Below, in pieces: positions 1 through 10,836 of a stretch of 64,000 nt of DNA. Source of the DNA: Sceloporus undulatus (taxonomy: Eukaryota; Chordata; Lepidosauria; Squamata; Phrynosomatidae); NCBI RefSeq assembly GCF_019175285.1, contig NC_056523.1, positions 187,333,608-187,397,607 on the forward strand, given 5' to 3'. The notes beneath the pieces are model-generated. The model was not told the origin of the DNA, made no database searches, and was given only the letters and a program-made list of their open reading frames with translations. Numbering within the stretch: the first letter of the stretch is position 1; each line of letters opens with the position of its first letter. A program made the position numbers and the translations under genes.

Positions 1-1194
1 ATTCCTGTTGACCTATACATACACAAAACTGATATTATAAATAAATTGTAGTTAGTTATAACTTTTCCTGTTTATGTATACTGTCCCTTTTCTTTCTTTT
101 ATCAGCTTCTGAAGGAAGGTATTAAATATTACTAGGCCAAAACTCATTGGGCTAATTGCAAGAATAAAATCGCCTTTCTTAACACCTCAAGACTTTGATT
201 CTTCTCGAGATCCCTTTTAGTGGATGTAACTAGTCCTCTTTGCTTTCTGTTACTGGAACCAAGAAAGTAGTGCTGGAAGATCCTCTGCCCCCAGTAATCC
301 TCTGTGGACCAAAAGGCTTTGAAGCAGGTTTTGGGGCAGCATGGAGGGCTCTAAGCAGGAAAGGAAGGAAACAAACTAGTGGATACTAACTGCTACATTT
401 TTTTACTTCTTTAAATAAAAAGAAACAAATCTCACACTTAGTAGCTGTCCACACAGAACCTCTATGATGGGACTTTGTTCCTCTACCTTTATACTCCAAC
501 CGCACTGTTCTAGAACAGCCCTCTTTTGCAGCATGGAAACTACATGGTAATTCCTTTGGTGTAAAAACCACATTATGCAAATACATGTGCTGAATACAAG
601 CTTCTTTCAGCACATGTGGAAAATGAATTCCTCTGGAAGAAACAATGCCTTTGCCATCCAAAACCGTACATGAAATATGCATGTTGCTGCCCACACCAAA
701 ACCAGATCTGTTAGGTAGAAGTGGTGGTCAGGGTTAACAGCCCTCTGCTGCCTACAAAGAAAGGAGCTACATGACGTGGGAGGCTACATAACTCCAAGTA
801 TGACTTAACTGGGCATAATCCTAACCAGACTAGTGATGCACTTTACTATAATATTCAGAGTTCCACCTTAGTCACCTTCTTATCACAATAAGATATCCAC
901 ATTTAAAATTATGACTTGGACAAGGAAAGAAAAACTGTTTATAAATTGTTAAAATAGACTGCTCAAGTACTGGAAGGTAATGACCCATGTTATACTTTCC
1001 AACTCCAGAAGGCCTTCCTTATCAATGACAGTGATACACCCTCTCAGTATGGTACACTCTCATTTGAAGATGGGAGCAACTGATAGCTGACATAAGTTGT
1101 GATATTACAACCAGGAATAGAACGCAAGATACTTCCATATATGTGTGTGTGTAAGATAGATAATATAGATATACTGTATGTACTCATTATGAAT

Positions 1195-1425
1195 AGGGAT
1201 CTTGCAACACCTTTGAGACTAACTGAAACATAGAAGTGGGTAGCATGAGCTTTCCTGACTTGAACCTACTTCCTCAGGTGCATCAAATGATCAAATGCAT
1301 CTGAGGAAGTACGCTCAAGTCAAGAAAGCTCATGCTACCAACTTCTGTCTTTCAGTTAGACTCAAAAGTGCTGCAAGATCCTTTTGCATACTAATTTTTC
1401 AAACTACCATGGTTATATCTTTGTA
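1195..1425. mobile_element. Hairpin DNA transposon copy, family H
   Basis: The left arm (CACCTTTGAGACTAACTGAA near 1209) and the right arm (TTCAGTTAGACTCAAAAGTG near 1350) are imperfect inverted copies around a short loop. The same arms recur near 19112-19265, 27013-27225, 30243-30440 and 38857-39295. No coding capacity is seen, so this is a non-autonomous DNA element. The superfamily was not determined. Confidence 0.7.
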
Positions 1426-1799
1426 TATAAGTCTATACATTTTAGTCCAAAAATTGACCCAAAAAACTAAGGTCAACATAAGTACTGTACTTTAACTCTT
1501 ATCAAAAAAGGAACCACCTCCTTCACTGAATAGAGTGGTAAAAGGCAAAAGCTTAATCCATCCTGGGAGCACCTAAAGGAGTACCAGTCCCTTCTACTCT
1601 ACATTGTGGTGCCACCTCTGGCCTTTTTGAATGCCTGGGAGGGAAAATATTGGCTCTGGCAGCTCTTTGGCACTTTCCTTGAAAGGAGAACTGAGAGGAA
1701 TTGGGCTTTTGAGGATCTCAATAAGGTATTTGTATATCTTTGTCAGCTTTTCTGGGTTAAAATCAGGCAAAGTTAGCACATTAAAGGCTATAATCACTG

Positions 1800-1885
1800 T
1801 TAACGTAGTCACCATTATCTTGTAAGTTGCCTTGGATCCCTTCCTGGGAGAAAAGCAGGACAGAAACAAAATAAATTAAAAAATA
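1800..1885 (+). mobile_element. LINE 3' tail fragment
   Basis: It reads as the usual tail of CR1/L2-type LINEs in reptiles: 'taagttgccttggatccc', then 'gggagaaaagcaggacag', then AATAAA-rich sequence at about 1868-1885. The body upstream is too diverged to assign. Confidence 0.45.
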
Positions 1886-2564
1886 TTCTTAAATATCTGG
1901 CCATCTCCCACACACATTGCACAGCCACAATATACCACTGTTCTTGCCTCATCCGTCTTGCCTTTAGGGTGAAAACAAATAGTTAAGCCTGCCAGAATTT
2001 TATAAGTTTGTTGGCATTGTTTCCCTTTATTTTGTCCTTTACATCCTTTAATACATGCCTCTAAGCGTTACCTTTGACTTAACCTCGGATCATATTCAAA
2101 TCCATAAATCTGGCCCCTAAATCTGCCCTCAGCATATACATGAGGTCAATTTATAATCGAGTATCGGCAGTAGATATCAACCACTTTTCTCTCACAACTG
2201 GGGTGCAAGGTAGTGTTTCAGTAAAACATGGTAAATTAAAATAAAATACAACAAAACATGCATTTATGACAACAATTTTAAAATGCCAGATTCATAAAAA
2301 CATTGGAAGACTGAAAGTCCAGCATCTCCATTTACCCACTTAGTAACCTGAAGGCAAAGCTGGGTAAAAAGGTCTTTGCCTGCTATGAGTTTTCATTCCC
2401 TGCCCATACATTAAAACAGGGCACCTGGCTCTCAGCACCACCATCACTGACCTGCAGTGGTGAGGCTTACTTTCTGTAGATGAAAAAAAGAGCATGGGTG
2501 CTAAAAATCACTTCTGCCAGTTTCCATCCTCCCCACATCAGTGCATTATCATTCCAGGACATAC

Positions 2565-5500
2565 CCATTGAGGTCAAAGGCCCTGATAAGGATGTGCTGC
2601 AAAACGTCCAGCGAGGTGATCTGTGGATCCACAGCAAAAGTACGAAATTCAGGCTGCAAGAAGCCTTCGCATTTCTGCAAAAATTACACAGAGAATAAGC
2701 AGGATTAGAGAACCAACTCCATCCAAACAGTCCCCATAGCCTGCAAACAATAGATACACCACACTCCTTATGCTGAACAGGCAGAGAATCCTTTTCCAAC
2801 ACTTGCATCTTCATTTTCCTATTGGAAAAAAATGGAGGGCAAAGGCTAGACTCCCAACACCTGCAACTTACCCTGAACTGCTTTTCTAGCATGGCAGATA
2901 CCAGCACCTAGAAATTATGCTGCCCTTAATTTTGTATCAGACCAATTTGATGGCCTTAAAATAAAAGATAAGGAATATGCAATTCTCCAGACTGTTGAAT
3001 TGTATTGTTGTGGTGGCAGTTGTGTTGTATTGCTGTGATGGCAGATTGTTGTGTTGTATTGTTGTGGTCAACAATACAACTTGGCTATGTTGATTAGTGC
3101 TGATGAAATTTGCACTCTAGCAGTAACTAGATGGCTGCACATTCCCAACACCTCTTTAAAATACTATGCATATAGCAAAGATACATTACTGCTTTATAGT
3201 AGTAGCTCCCAAACTCTTGCTGTCCACATTTTGGACTTTAACTCTCAGACAACAAGGTCAATGGTCAGGAATTGTGGAAACCGAAGTCCAAAATATCTGG
3301 AGAACCATATTTGAGAACCACCACTTTACAGACTACAGTTCATGCCTTCAGAAATGGGTTCCATGTAGTTAAAGAAAATTCAGTTTCATATTTAACCTAT
3401 AGAGTGGAATAATCAATGGCTCTATTGGTTATTGCAATAATACATAAAGGAGACATGTCAATAATGAAGAGGAACAAATAAAACAGCTGCCGCCTTATCA
3501 TAAGCATTGGCATGAAACAGTTCCAAAACTGACAGTACTACCTAAACTCCTAAACATGATTGGAAATCCCATAATGTCAATGGATGCAGGGCCTGAAAAG
3601 ACAGGCCAAAATAAAGCTGCTAAGGATCACTTTGGAGGTATGCTGTTTAAATTATGAATGCATCCTAAGAGGCCAGAAGCTGCGCTAAAGCTGTGCTCCG
3701 GTCCTTAGGACTGGAGTGTGGCTTTGGCACAGCTTCTGGCCACTTAAGATGCGTGTGTCATTTAAACAGCACACTTCCAAAGTGACCTGAAGCAGCTTTA
3801 TTTTGGCCTAGCTGTTCGGATCAATACTTTCAAGGAAGGATTCCAGCTTGCTGCAGCTCTAAGCATGCTTTATTAGGAAAGAGGCACCATCCAAATTTAG
3901 ATGAATGTAGTTCTTAACAGTTTTAGATCAGACTGCTGGACCAACACTGTTGAGTAGAGCAAAGCCATCAAATTGGTCTGATACAAAATAGGAACATGGT
4001 TGTTGTTGTAGGTCTTCAAATCATTTCCAACTTATGGCACTTTATGGCCAACATATCATGGGATTTTCTTGGCAAGATTTATTCAGAGGGGGTTTGTCTT
4101 TGTCTTTATCTGAGGCTGAGGGAGTGTGATTTGCCCAAGTAGGTTTCCATGGCCTAGTGAGGATTCAAATCCTGTTCTCCAGAGTCACAGTCCAACACTC
4201 AAACCACTACCTCAAGATGGCTCTCTAACAAACATTGTCTATTGTGATTTCTCTCACAGAAAGGAGGAGAGGAATACCATATGTCAGATGGATTGACTCA
4301 ATCAGAGGGGTTATGGGCAAGGGCTTACAGGACCTGGGCAAGGAAGTGGAGGATAGGGATTTTTGGAGGTGTCTCATCCACAGAGTTGGTATGAGTTGAG
4401 GTCAACTTGGAGGCAGATAACAACTACAAACTAAGAGAAGCAGTCTTCCAATCATGGCATATGTAAAAAATACACTGACATGATGAGCCCTGAAATTCTA
4501 GGAAAGCACCCTAACCCAATAATGTTTGTTATTGTTGAGGCTGAGAACATGTGACCAGAATGGAGAGAGGTTTACATCAAGTGGCCCACCACTTTCCCTC
4601 TACTCATCCTGACCCATTCATTGGTTGTCTTCGTTGCATTCAGCTAATGTCTGATTTCTGGCAACCCTATCACAAGGTTTCCTTGGTAAGATTCATTCAG
4701 GGGGGTAAATCTGCCATGGTCTTCCACTAAGGCCAAAAGCCCAGAGAGTCCCCCCCATTCCCATTTTGAGGGCAATGCTGCCACCAACCGGCCCAACAAC
4801 TAATAGGACTGGACTCTGGACAGCACTGTTGACCTATACTTGAAAATCTGAAGAGAACTTGCCAAGACAGATTATACTCATTGCAATTCACTGTTGCTAT
4901 TACTCTCTTCAAAAGGGGCTGGAATTCTGTCTGCATTTACCTGGGAATACGGTCCTTAATTGACTGAAACTTATTTAGACAGGAGCACAGAACTGCAGCA
5001 AAGCATAACGGTAATTCTGTGTATCTATGGTCCAAAACACACTGCAGAAATAATTCAGTTTGAGACCACTTTACCTATCCTGCCTCAATGCTAGGGAATT
5101 CTGGGAACTGTAGTTTTGTGAAACATTCAGCCTTCTCTGGCAGATAGCTCGGGAGGCACAATAAACTACAGTTCTCAGGATTCCCTAATGCTCAGCCATG
5201 GCAGTTAAAGTGGTCTTAAACTGGATTACTTCTGTAGTGTATTTTGGACCTAAATCAAAAACTCTGGCTAAAATACAGTCAGCCCTCCTTATCCACAGAT
5301 ATTTTTTATCCAAGGATTCAAGCATCCAAGACTTGAAATATTTTTTTTAAAAAAGCATAAATCCCAAATATCAAACTTTGATCTTTCCATTTTATATACA
5401 GGGCACAATTTTACTATGCCATTATATTTAGTGGGACTTGACCACGCACAGATTTTGGTATCCACAGGGGGAGTCCTGGAACCAAACCCCAGCAGATAAT

Positions 5501-6638
5501 AAGGGCCTGTCGTCTGAGTGCTGAAGAAAAGGGTTGTAATCCCAGCTCAGCCATGGAAACCCACTGGGTGACCCTGGGCAAGTCACTCTCTCTCAGCCTC
5601 AGGGGAAGGCTACCAAGAAACTTGCCAGTGACAGGTTCGCCTTAGGGTCGCCGGAAGTCAAAAGTGCCCCTCTTCCACTGGGAAATGTGCTAAAAGAAAC
5701 CTTGATGTTGTTGTTAACTGCCCTTGAGTTGATCTCGATGCATGGCAACCCTATGGATGAAACATCTCCAGGCCCCCCTGTCCTCTACTCCTCTTCCCAG
5801 CTCCTGCAAACTCACATTGGTGGTCTTTTTAATAGAGTCCATCCTCCCTCTGGGCTGTGGCCTCCCTCTCTTCCTCCACCTTCCCCAGCATTACTGTCTT
5901 TCCCAAGGAGTCCTCCCTTCTCATGATGTGTCTGAAGCAGGGCAGCCTCAGTTTGGTCATCTTGGCTCCTTGCAGGGAGGTCTCTGGCTTGACCTGCTCT
6001 GGGGCCTGTTCTGGCTGTGAATCCTGTGACTGATGCCACTCTCTTTTATTTTATTGTATTCTCTGTATTTTTATTGCTGTAACCCGCCCAGATTCCTTGT
6101 GATCAGGCAGGCTATAAATAAATCATTATTATTGTTGTTATTATTATTATTTGTCCTTTTGGTTGTCGGTGGGATCCTCAGCACTCTCCTCCCGCAAAAA
6201 CCTAGCCACTCACAAATGCCTGCCCATTTCCCATTGCCAGAGTGAGGCTGCCTCCTTTCCTGGACCCATCACCTTTGGAGGTCTTTAAGCAGAGGCTGGA
6301 GGGCCATCTGTCAGGGGTGCTTTGATTGTGAGTTCCAGCACGGCAGAAGGGGGTTGGACTGGAAGGAAGGCCTTTCCTTTGGGGGTCTCTTCCAACTCTA
6401 GGGTCCTATGGACTCTTCGCCACCCACCCCGCCCTGACCTTTGACCCTGCAGGAGAACATGGCCGCCCCTTGACCTCTGACCTCCCCGCTTGGACCCGGG
6501 GCTCACCTTGACCCTCACGCGGACCACTTCGTGCTCTTCTTCCTCCTGGCTCCCTGCTCCGGTCCCAAGGCCAGCCCCGCTCCCTCCTGGAGACGCTGCG
6601 GTCGGTGTTGCTGCCGAGGGGGCCACGGCCGCCGCCAT
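2565..6638 (-). CDS. TBC1D25: TBC1 domain family member 25, N-terminal part (exons 1-2)
   Basis: This is a Rab GTPase-activating protein, known in mammals as OATL1. It acts on RAB33B, binds Atg8-family proteins and controls autophagosome-lysosome fusion. Exon 1 is 6507-6638: the ATG at 6638-6636 starts MAAAVAPSAATPTAASPGGS, then a Gly/Ala-rich and acidic stretch, then EEEEHEVVRVRVK before a GTGAGC donor. Exon 2 is 2565-2674: after a TTTTTGCAG acceptor it reads KCEGFLQPEF, then FAVDPQITSLDVLQHILIRA and FDLNG before a GTATGT donor. Joining the two gives VRVRVK-KCEGFLQPEF, matching human VRVRVK-KCESFLPPEF. The 80 residues seen are the low-complexity N-terminus and the start of the ubiquitin-like/PB1-like region. 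The TBC catalytic domain lies off the left edge. The exon 1-2 intron (2675-6506) is full of repeats. The start is chosen by homology and because upstream sequence becomes CpG-rich promoter. Confidence 0.93.
3196..3345. mobile_element. hAT-like palindromic MITE
   Basis: The left end (tagctcccaaactcttgctg) and right end (atttgagaaccaccac near 3310-3326) are diverged inverted copies. The middle carries paired 'gtccacattttggactt' and 'aagtccaaaatatctgg'. The pattern TTTGAGAACCAC is typical of hAT element ends. Confidence 0.5.
3590..3829. mobile_element. Palindromic Harbinger-like MITE, family Q (older copy)
   Basis: About 240 bp with long inverted arms: 'aggccaaaataaagctgct' near 3602 against 'agcagctttattttggcct' near 3790. 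The same family has cleaner copies at 39013-39247 and 44473-44705, where 3-base target duplications are visible. This copy is more diverged and its duplication is not clear. Confidence 0.75.
3995..4235 (-). mobile_element. tRNA-derived SINE (Sauria SINE type)
   Basis: Read on the minus strand it runs 'agtggtttgagtgttggac', 'gactctggagaacaggattt', 'ggcaaatcacactccctcag', then a tail like '...ataagttggaaatgatttga' and (acaacaac). That is a tRNA-like head with a Bov-B-like 3' tail, as in Sauria SINEs of squamates. Confidence 0.75.
4250..4435 (+). mobile_element. Bov-B LINE 3' end fragment
   Basis: It carries the conserved Bov-B (RTE-type) end: 'aggacctgggcaaggaagtg', 'gaggatagggatttttgg', 'tctcatccacagagttgg', then an AACAACTACA tail. 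It is a 5'-truncated fragment with no intact reading frame. Confidence 0.8.
5029..5254. mobile_element. Palindromic MITE, family P1
   Basis: Its arms are a left end 'tccaaaacacactgcagaaa' and a right end reading back as 'gtccaaaatacactacagaa'. Inner paired blocks are 'gggaattctgggaactgtag' and 'ctacagttctcaggattccc'. This is the most abundant family in the window, with at least 15 copies. It is a non-autonomous DNA transposon with no reading frame. Confidence 0.8.
5274..5510. mobile_element. Tigger/pogo-like MITE, family T1
   Basis: It starts TA-CAGTCAGCCCTCCTTATCC and continues 'tccacagatattttttatcc'; it ends '...ccccagcagataataagg'. CAG/CTG ends next to TA are the pattern of Tc1/mariner (pogo/Tigger) elements. 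Other copies lie at 8319-8556, 26690-26906, 33363-33569 and 61174-61425. Confidence 0.75.
5513..5668 (+). mobile_element. tRNA-derived SINE (Sauria SINE type), 5' truncated
   Basis: It contains 'tggaaacccactgggtgacc', 'ttgggcaagtcactctctct' or a close form of it, and a Bov-B-like tail 'ttcgccttagggtcgccgga'. It abuts the Tigger-like element to its left. Confidence 0.7.
5690..6005 (-). mobile_element. Bov-B LINE 3' fragment
   Basis: Read on the minus strand it has 'aagatgaccaaactgaggct', 'cacatcatgagaagggagga' and 'gggcagttaacaacaacat'. These are the last part of the Bov-B reverse-transcriptase frame and its 3' end. The frame is broken, as is usual for an old LINE fragment. Confidence 0.8.
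6028..6140 (+). mobile_element. LINE 3' tail fragment
   Basis: It reads 'ctgtaacccgcccagattcc', then 'ggctataaataaatcatta' and an ATT/GTT-rich tail. This matches the 3' end style of L2/CR1-type reptile LINEs. Confidence 0.5.
6245..6415 (+). mobile_element. CR1 LINE 3' end
   Basis: It has the typical CR1 3' end wording: 'ggaggtctttaagcagaggc', 'gggtgctttgattgtgagtt', 'gggggttggactggaaggaa', then 'gtctcttccaactctagggt' and 'cctatgg'. It lies just downstream of TBC1D25 exon 1 (minus strand). Confidence 0.8.
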
Positions 6639-6774
6639 CCCTGCCCCCCTCCAGCTTCGCTCTCGGGAGCCTCAGGCCGGGAGGCCGTTGTAGGCCCCGC
6701 CCACCCCTACGTCACCAGACCACGCCCACACACAAGCGCGCTCGCTGTGGTGTCACGGCCTCAGTTCAGGGGGA

Positions 6775-6784
6775 GTCACGTGAT
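6775..6784. promoter_or_regulatory. CLEAR-type E-box (TFEB/USF/MITF family site)
   Basis: GTCACGTGAT contains the palindrome TCACGTGA, one base off the consensus CLEAR site GTCACGTGAC. It lies about 137 bases upstream of the TBC1D25 start codon. TFEB-family control would suit an autophagy gene, but USF and other bHLH-Zip factors bind the same core. Confidence 0.55.
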
Positions 6785-7082
6785 CTCCGGCCGGCGCGTC
6801 GCTTGTCTATGACGTCATCCCCAAGTGACTCCGTTGTTCGACCGTCGTCGTTCGAACGAGATTTAAAAAAAAATAACGTTTCCGGGGTTTGAAGCGGGAA
6901 AGGAGGAGGGGAGAAAAGGCGATAATAAAAGGAGGACGAAAGGCCCCGCCAATCAGGAAAGGAGTTTATTGTTTGGGGAAGGGGAACAATCACATCCGGG
7001 TTATTATACGGAAACGGAAGAGAAACTTTCATTGATTGCGCTTTGCCCCTGCTTTGAATCACTGCGGCGGCCCTCCTAGCAG

Positions 7083-7166
7083 TGACGTCACAACGCCGCG
7101 CGCGCAAAGGCGCCCTTGGAGTAGGAAAAGAAGAGGCCGCGTCGCTGACGTCACTCTCTGACGTCA
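7083..7166. promoter_or_regulatory. Cluster of three perfect cAMP-response elements
   Basis: TGACGTCA occurs at 7083-7090, 7146-7153 and 7159-7166; a fourth is at 6810-6817. Each is a full CRE palindrome for CREB/ATF factors. The last two are only 13 bases apart start to start. Confidence 0.65.
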
Positions 7167-7539
7167 CAATGCCTGGTGACAAGCCCCACCAGAAGCAAGG
7201 GCCCTCTCTCCCTCCGCTGAGAAAGCCTTGCAGCCAACGGGCTCAGGTTCCATCCGCACTGGAGTACGCTCCTTGGACTTGGTGACTTGCTCGGACGCTT
7301 TCAAGAGTGCAAAACAACCATAGAAAGGGGAAGGGGGCAATCTAACTGCCCTAATGAAGGAGACGGCCTCCTCAGCCCCATGGGGCCCTGGATGAGTGCA
7401 GCAGGACACAGTTGACACAGTGCTGTAATCATCCTATTGGCCAGGCTTGAATTATCTCACGAATTTCCTCTTAAAATGATCACTTTAAACACATTCACTG
7501 CAGTAGCTTTGTTGTGGGTCCGGTTTATGGTGCCCCTGG

Positions 7540-7756
7540 TCCAAAACACACTGCAGAAACAATCCAGTCTGAGACCGCTCCAACTGCCCTGCTGGCTCAA
7601 TGCTAGGGAGTTCTGGGAACTGTAGTTATGTGGGACATTTTCTGTCAAGAGCTCTGTAAACACAACAAACTACAATTCCCAGGATTCCCTAGCACTGAGC
7701 CAGGACAGTTAAAGCAGTCACAATCTGGATTATTTCTGCAGTGTGTGTTGGACCCA
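7540..7756. mobile_element. Palindromic MITE, family P1
   Basis: Its left end is 'tccaaaacacactgcagaaa' and its right end reads back as the same arm. Inner blocks are 'gggagttctgggaactgtag' and 'ctacaattcccaggattccc'. No coding capacity. Confidence 0.8.
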
Positions 7757-7844
7757 TGAATCTATTTCAGGGTTTCCTTTATTTAAATGAGGAAGGGATG
7801 CTTTTAATAAGTGTATGCTAAAAGCCACCAGGACAGACACAGGT

Positions 7845-8035
7845 TGCATCTAGACTACAGAATTAATGTAGTTTGACATCACTTTAACTGCCATGGCTCA
7901 ATGCCATGGATCTCTAGGATCTGTTGTTTTCAAAGCCTTCTGGTGCCATACAAACTACAAATCCCAGAACCCCATAGGATGGAGCTATGGCAGTTAAAGC
8001 AGTGTCAAGCTGCATTAATTCTGCGTTGTGGCAGC
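7845..8035. mobile_element. Palindromic MITE, family P1 (variant b)
   Basis: Arms 'aattaatgtagtttgacatc' and the reverse-reading 'agcagtgtcaagctgcatta' enclose 'actacaaatcccagaacccc'. This is the variant in which the arm reads 'tgcagtttgacaccacttta' in better copies. Confidence 0.75.
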
Positions 8036-8318
8036 GGCAGCATCACTCAAGGAAGCCATGACCACAAGTCTGAAAAGTTCACAGCAGGGCAATCTTCAAG
8101 GTTTGTCACTCACAGAGCCATTACATAAGCCAATGCCAACTTGACATCAAACAACAAAATGCAGCCAAGGCTTCCTTTGTAAATTTGTACATCAATTTTG
8201 TGGGCAGGGCTATTTCCTGACACTTTTTTAACCATGGATTATTATTATACATAAGTATGATTGGGGCTCTCAGCCTCACAGAGCTAGATATGTTATACAA
8301 CCAGAACAAAAGCTTGGG

Positions 8319-8556
8319 TAGTCAGCACTCAGTATCCAGATTCTCCATACATGGTCTCCATCATCCATGGCTTGAAAATCCCCCCCTCCTCCCCCAAAAC
8401 AAAATCTCATAAGGAAACCTTGATTTTGCCATTTTATATATAAGGGATCCCATTTTATTATGCCATTGTATATAATAGGAATTGAACATCCACAGATTCT
8501 GGCGTCCATGGAGGATCCTGGATTTAAATCTCAGCAGATACCACAGGCGCACTGTA
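8319..8556. mobile_element. Tigger/pogo-like MITE, family T1
   Basis: It runs from 'tagtcagcactcagtatcca' to 'ccacaggcgcactgta', with inverted arms 'atcc.tggcttgaaaatcc' and 'acatccacagattctggcgt'. The right end is CACTG-TA. Confidence 0.7.
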
Positions 8557-9933
8557 CATTTTTTCCAATAGTTACACTAACCATTCAAAGCAGTTGTGGA
8601 AACACTAAACTATTAGTGGGAGCAGTATCCCAGGGAACTCTGGGTGAAGTGGGCCACTACATAAACATTTTCTGCCTCCTTAATGTTTCTCAACCCAACA
8701 TGTACACACAAACAGACAAATAAGCAGTTGGACATGGTTTATTTTTGTTAAAAAATGATTTAATTTCCACATAAAGAACTATTCAAGTCACTTATTTTGA
8801 AATTGTGAGTGATGATTTGTGGGACTGAACTGCACTACTGGAGAATGGGAAGAGATATAGAAACATACTTCAGCTCTATATTTTTGATGGCAGATTTTGT
8901 GTTGCCGATAAAACATTTTGTGGCTAAGCACCTTGACCACACCATTATCTAAGGGGCCCTCACAGTTCCTGGTGAGTAGAATTGAGCCATCCAGGTCTGC
9001 TGTGCCATTTTTGTTGCTCATCTCAGCTATTTCCATTCCTAAAAAGCATATGCTGAGTTCAACTGCCAAAGAGTCTTGGCCCCAAGCAGATGACAGATTT
9101 CTTCCTTGGAGTGAAAGAAACGGCTGCAAGACTGAACTTCCATTGACAGAAGGCTAGAGTAATGCACACATCCACTGAGATGATGGAGTGGTGTTCTGTC
9201 TCCTGATTTGAGTTTAAATCTGGGAGGAGGTGGTATAGGGAATGCTTCCTATGTTAAGTCCATAGCACAGGTCTCTGTTAAACAATAGTGCTATGAAGAT
9301 TATATACAACATACCCCAACCCATCTTAAAGTCATAGCTCTAGAACTAGGAAAGAAACAGGACCTCATATGCAGCCTACAAATCACCACTTTTTGAGCTC
9401 AGGATTGGACTGCAAGGGTTGTTTCACAAAAACAATCATACTGTATGCTTTACTCAGAAGACCTAGGAAGTCCAAAGGGGCTTACTCCCAGGATTGCACC
9501 CTTGGAGTGGGGTCAATGGGTGTGTGTCCAAGTGATATTGGACTGTTAACCTCCATGAGCCTTCGCTGTTAGCTCTGTGGGACAGAGCTGATGTCAGTTT
9601 CAGTCCAACAACATCTGGAGGGCCGCCATGACCTAAAAATGTTGTTTTATTGATCCTGGGTTTGAGGTATTAAGAATAGGTTTGAGGTTTCGTATTTGTT
9701 CAACCTTTCTAGTGAGGCAACAAAGGTCCTTATTGCACTAGTCTCTTCTCCTACTAAAATAACATTTTCAAAAGCACTATGCAGTTGGGAGTCTACTCTT
9801 CCCTATCACACCTTTGTAATCTTTCCAGCACCATAGCTGTGATTGTTACTAAACTTTATCAGACACAGCATTTAGAACTGCCCCCCAGTACCATCCCTTT
9901 TCCTAGATTGGCGCGCACGCACACACACACACA

Positions 9934-9967
<34 letters not shown>

Positions 9968-10836
9968 CACATGCACACATACACTCAAATATAAAATAAA
10001 AGCAGTCTTACATTTGAAAGTCTTTTTTTTCCTTGTGGAGGGAAAGAACTTCATGATTTGGGATAGATTTATCACTGGAAGATGACAGCCATCATCTAAA
10101 GCAGCAATTAACCTGCCATCAATTAATTAATCAAGTCTGAACCTGTGTGTGTGTTGGAGAAAGACAAAAAGACTTAAGAACTAGACTACTCTGCTGGCAA
10201 AAGGAGGCAAGGTGGAGGAGACAGTGAGCCAAGTTTTCCTTTCTTGGTTTCCACCCCGTCTTCTCTCTGATCACTGGTAAGCAAAGGGCACCTAAAACAT
10301 ACCCATAGCACACCCAAAATCAGCATAAAAGCACAAGTGAACTTTTGCACAGGAAATCATAGCACAGCATAAGCAGGAAAGGAGGTCATCAATGCTTATT
10401 TCTGTGTTAATAAAAAAAACAGTTTCCAAATTATCTTCCACAGGAGAACAGCAACAGAAGAGAGTAGACTGAGGCAATAGCAGGACTAAGATTCTATAAC
10501 ATCATGGCATGATATGGCTCAAAAACATGTCTGATCAACCCACAATGTAATCTGGAAATGTACTGTAATCCAACAATTATCTGGAGAGCCACAGTTGCCC
10601 ATCCCTGTGTTTGGACTACCTCTTAAGACATCAGTGGCGAATAATGGCCATGGATGGTGCTGTTCCCCACAACTGGGTCTATTTAGAAGTTGGCAAAGGA
10701 CCCTCGAGGAGCTGAGGAGGGAAAGGAAGGAGACAAACCTAGACATGGAACAGGATGCAGCTATCCAACCCTCTGAAAGAATTCAATACTGCCCAAATGG
10801 ACTAATGGTCTGTTCTGACCCCATTGTGGAGGGTGG
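8557..10836. other. Intergenic stretch between TBC1D25 and EBP
   Basis: No gene was recognised here. It lies between the TBC1D25 promoter and the EBP stop codon (EBP reads on the minus strand). It holds a CA/GT dinucleotide tract at 9908-9966 and short unassigned repeat fragments, including a hAT-like piece near 9590-9625. The EBP 3' untranslated region must occupy the right part, but I cannot place its end. Confidence 0.5.
9908..9966. repeat. CA/GT dinucleotide microsatellite, self-complementary
   Basis: A run of (CA) is followed directly by (GT), giving a perfect-looking inverted dinucleotide repeat that could fold back on itself. Confidence 0.95.

Larger units (their letters stand above)
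1..2564. other. TBC1D25 intron 2 (partial)
   Basis: Non-coding. It lies downstream of TBC1D25 exon 2 on the minus strand. I looked for exon 3 (human residues beginning KRNFGISYLG) and did not find it, so it should lie beyond the left edge. The stretch holds one hairpin transposon copy near 1195-1425 and a LINE-like 3' tail near 1800-1885. Bases 1430-1500 and 2066-2180 look like parts of a further repeat. The rest shows nothing recognisable. Confidence 0.6.
6639..7190 (-). promoter_or_regulatory. TBC1D25: TBC1D25 CpG-rich promoter
   Basis: This CpG-rich block lies immediately upstream of TBC1D25 exon 1. It contains four perfect TGACGTCA palindromes (6810-6817, 7083-7090, 7146-7153, 7159-7166) and one GTCACGTGAT site (6775-6784). 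No TATA box is evident. The real transcription start cannot be read from sequence alone. No plus-strand gene starting here could be recognised. Confidence 0.75.

Noticed and set aside
1594-1869. 91-codon minus-strand frame near a TBC1D25 exon, considered as exon 3
   Set aside because: It does not match TBC1D25 (no KRNFGISYLG or DWDLSTAF) and overlaps a LINE tail.
6490-7182. Several open frames of 67-138 codons on both strands
   Set aside because: They overlap TBC1D25 exon 1 in other frames or lie in its CpG-rich promoter. None resembles a protein.
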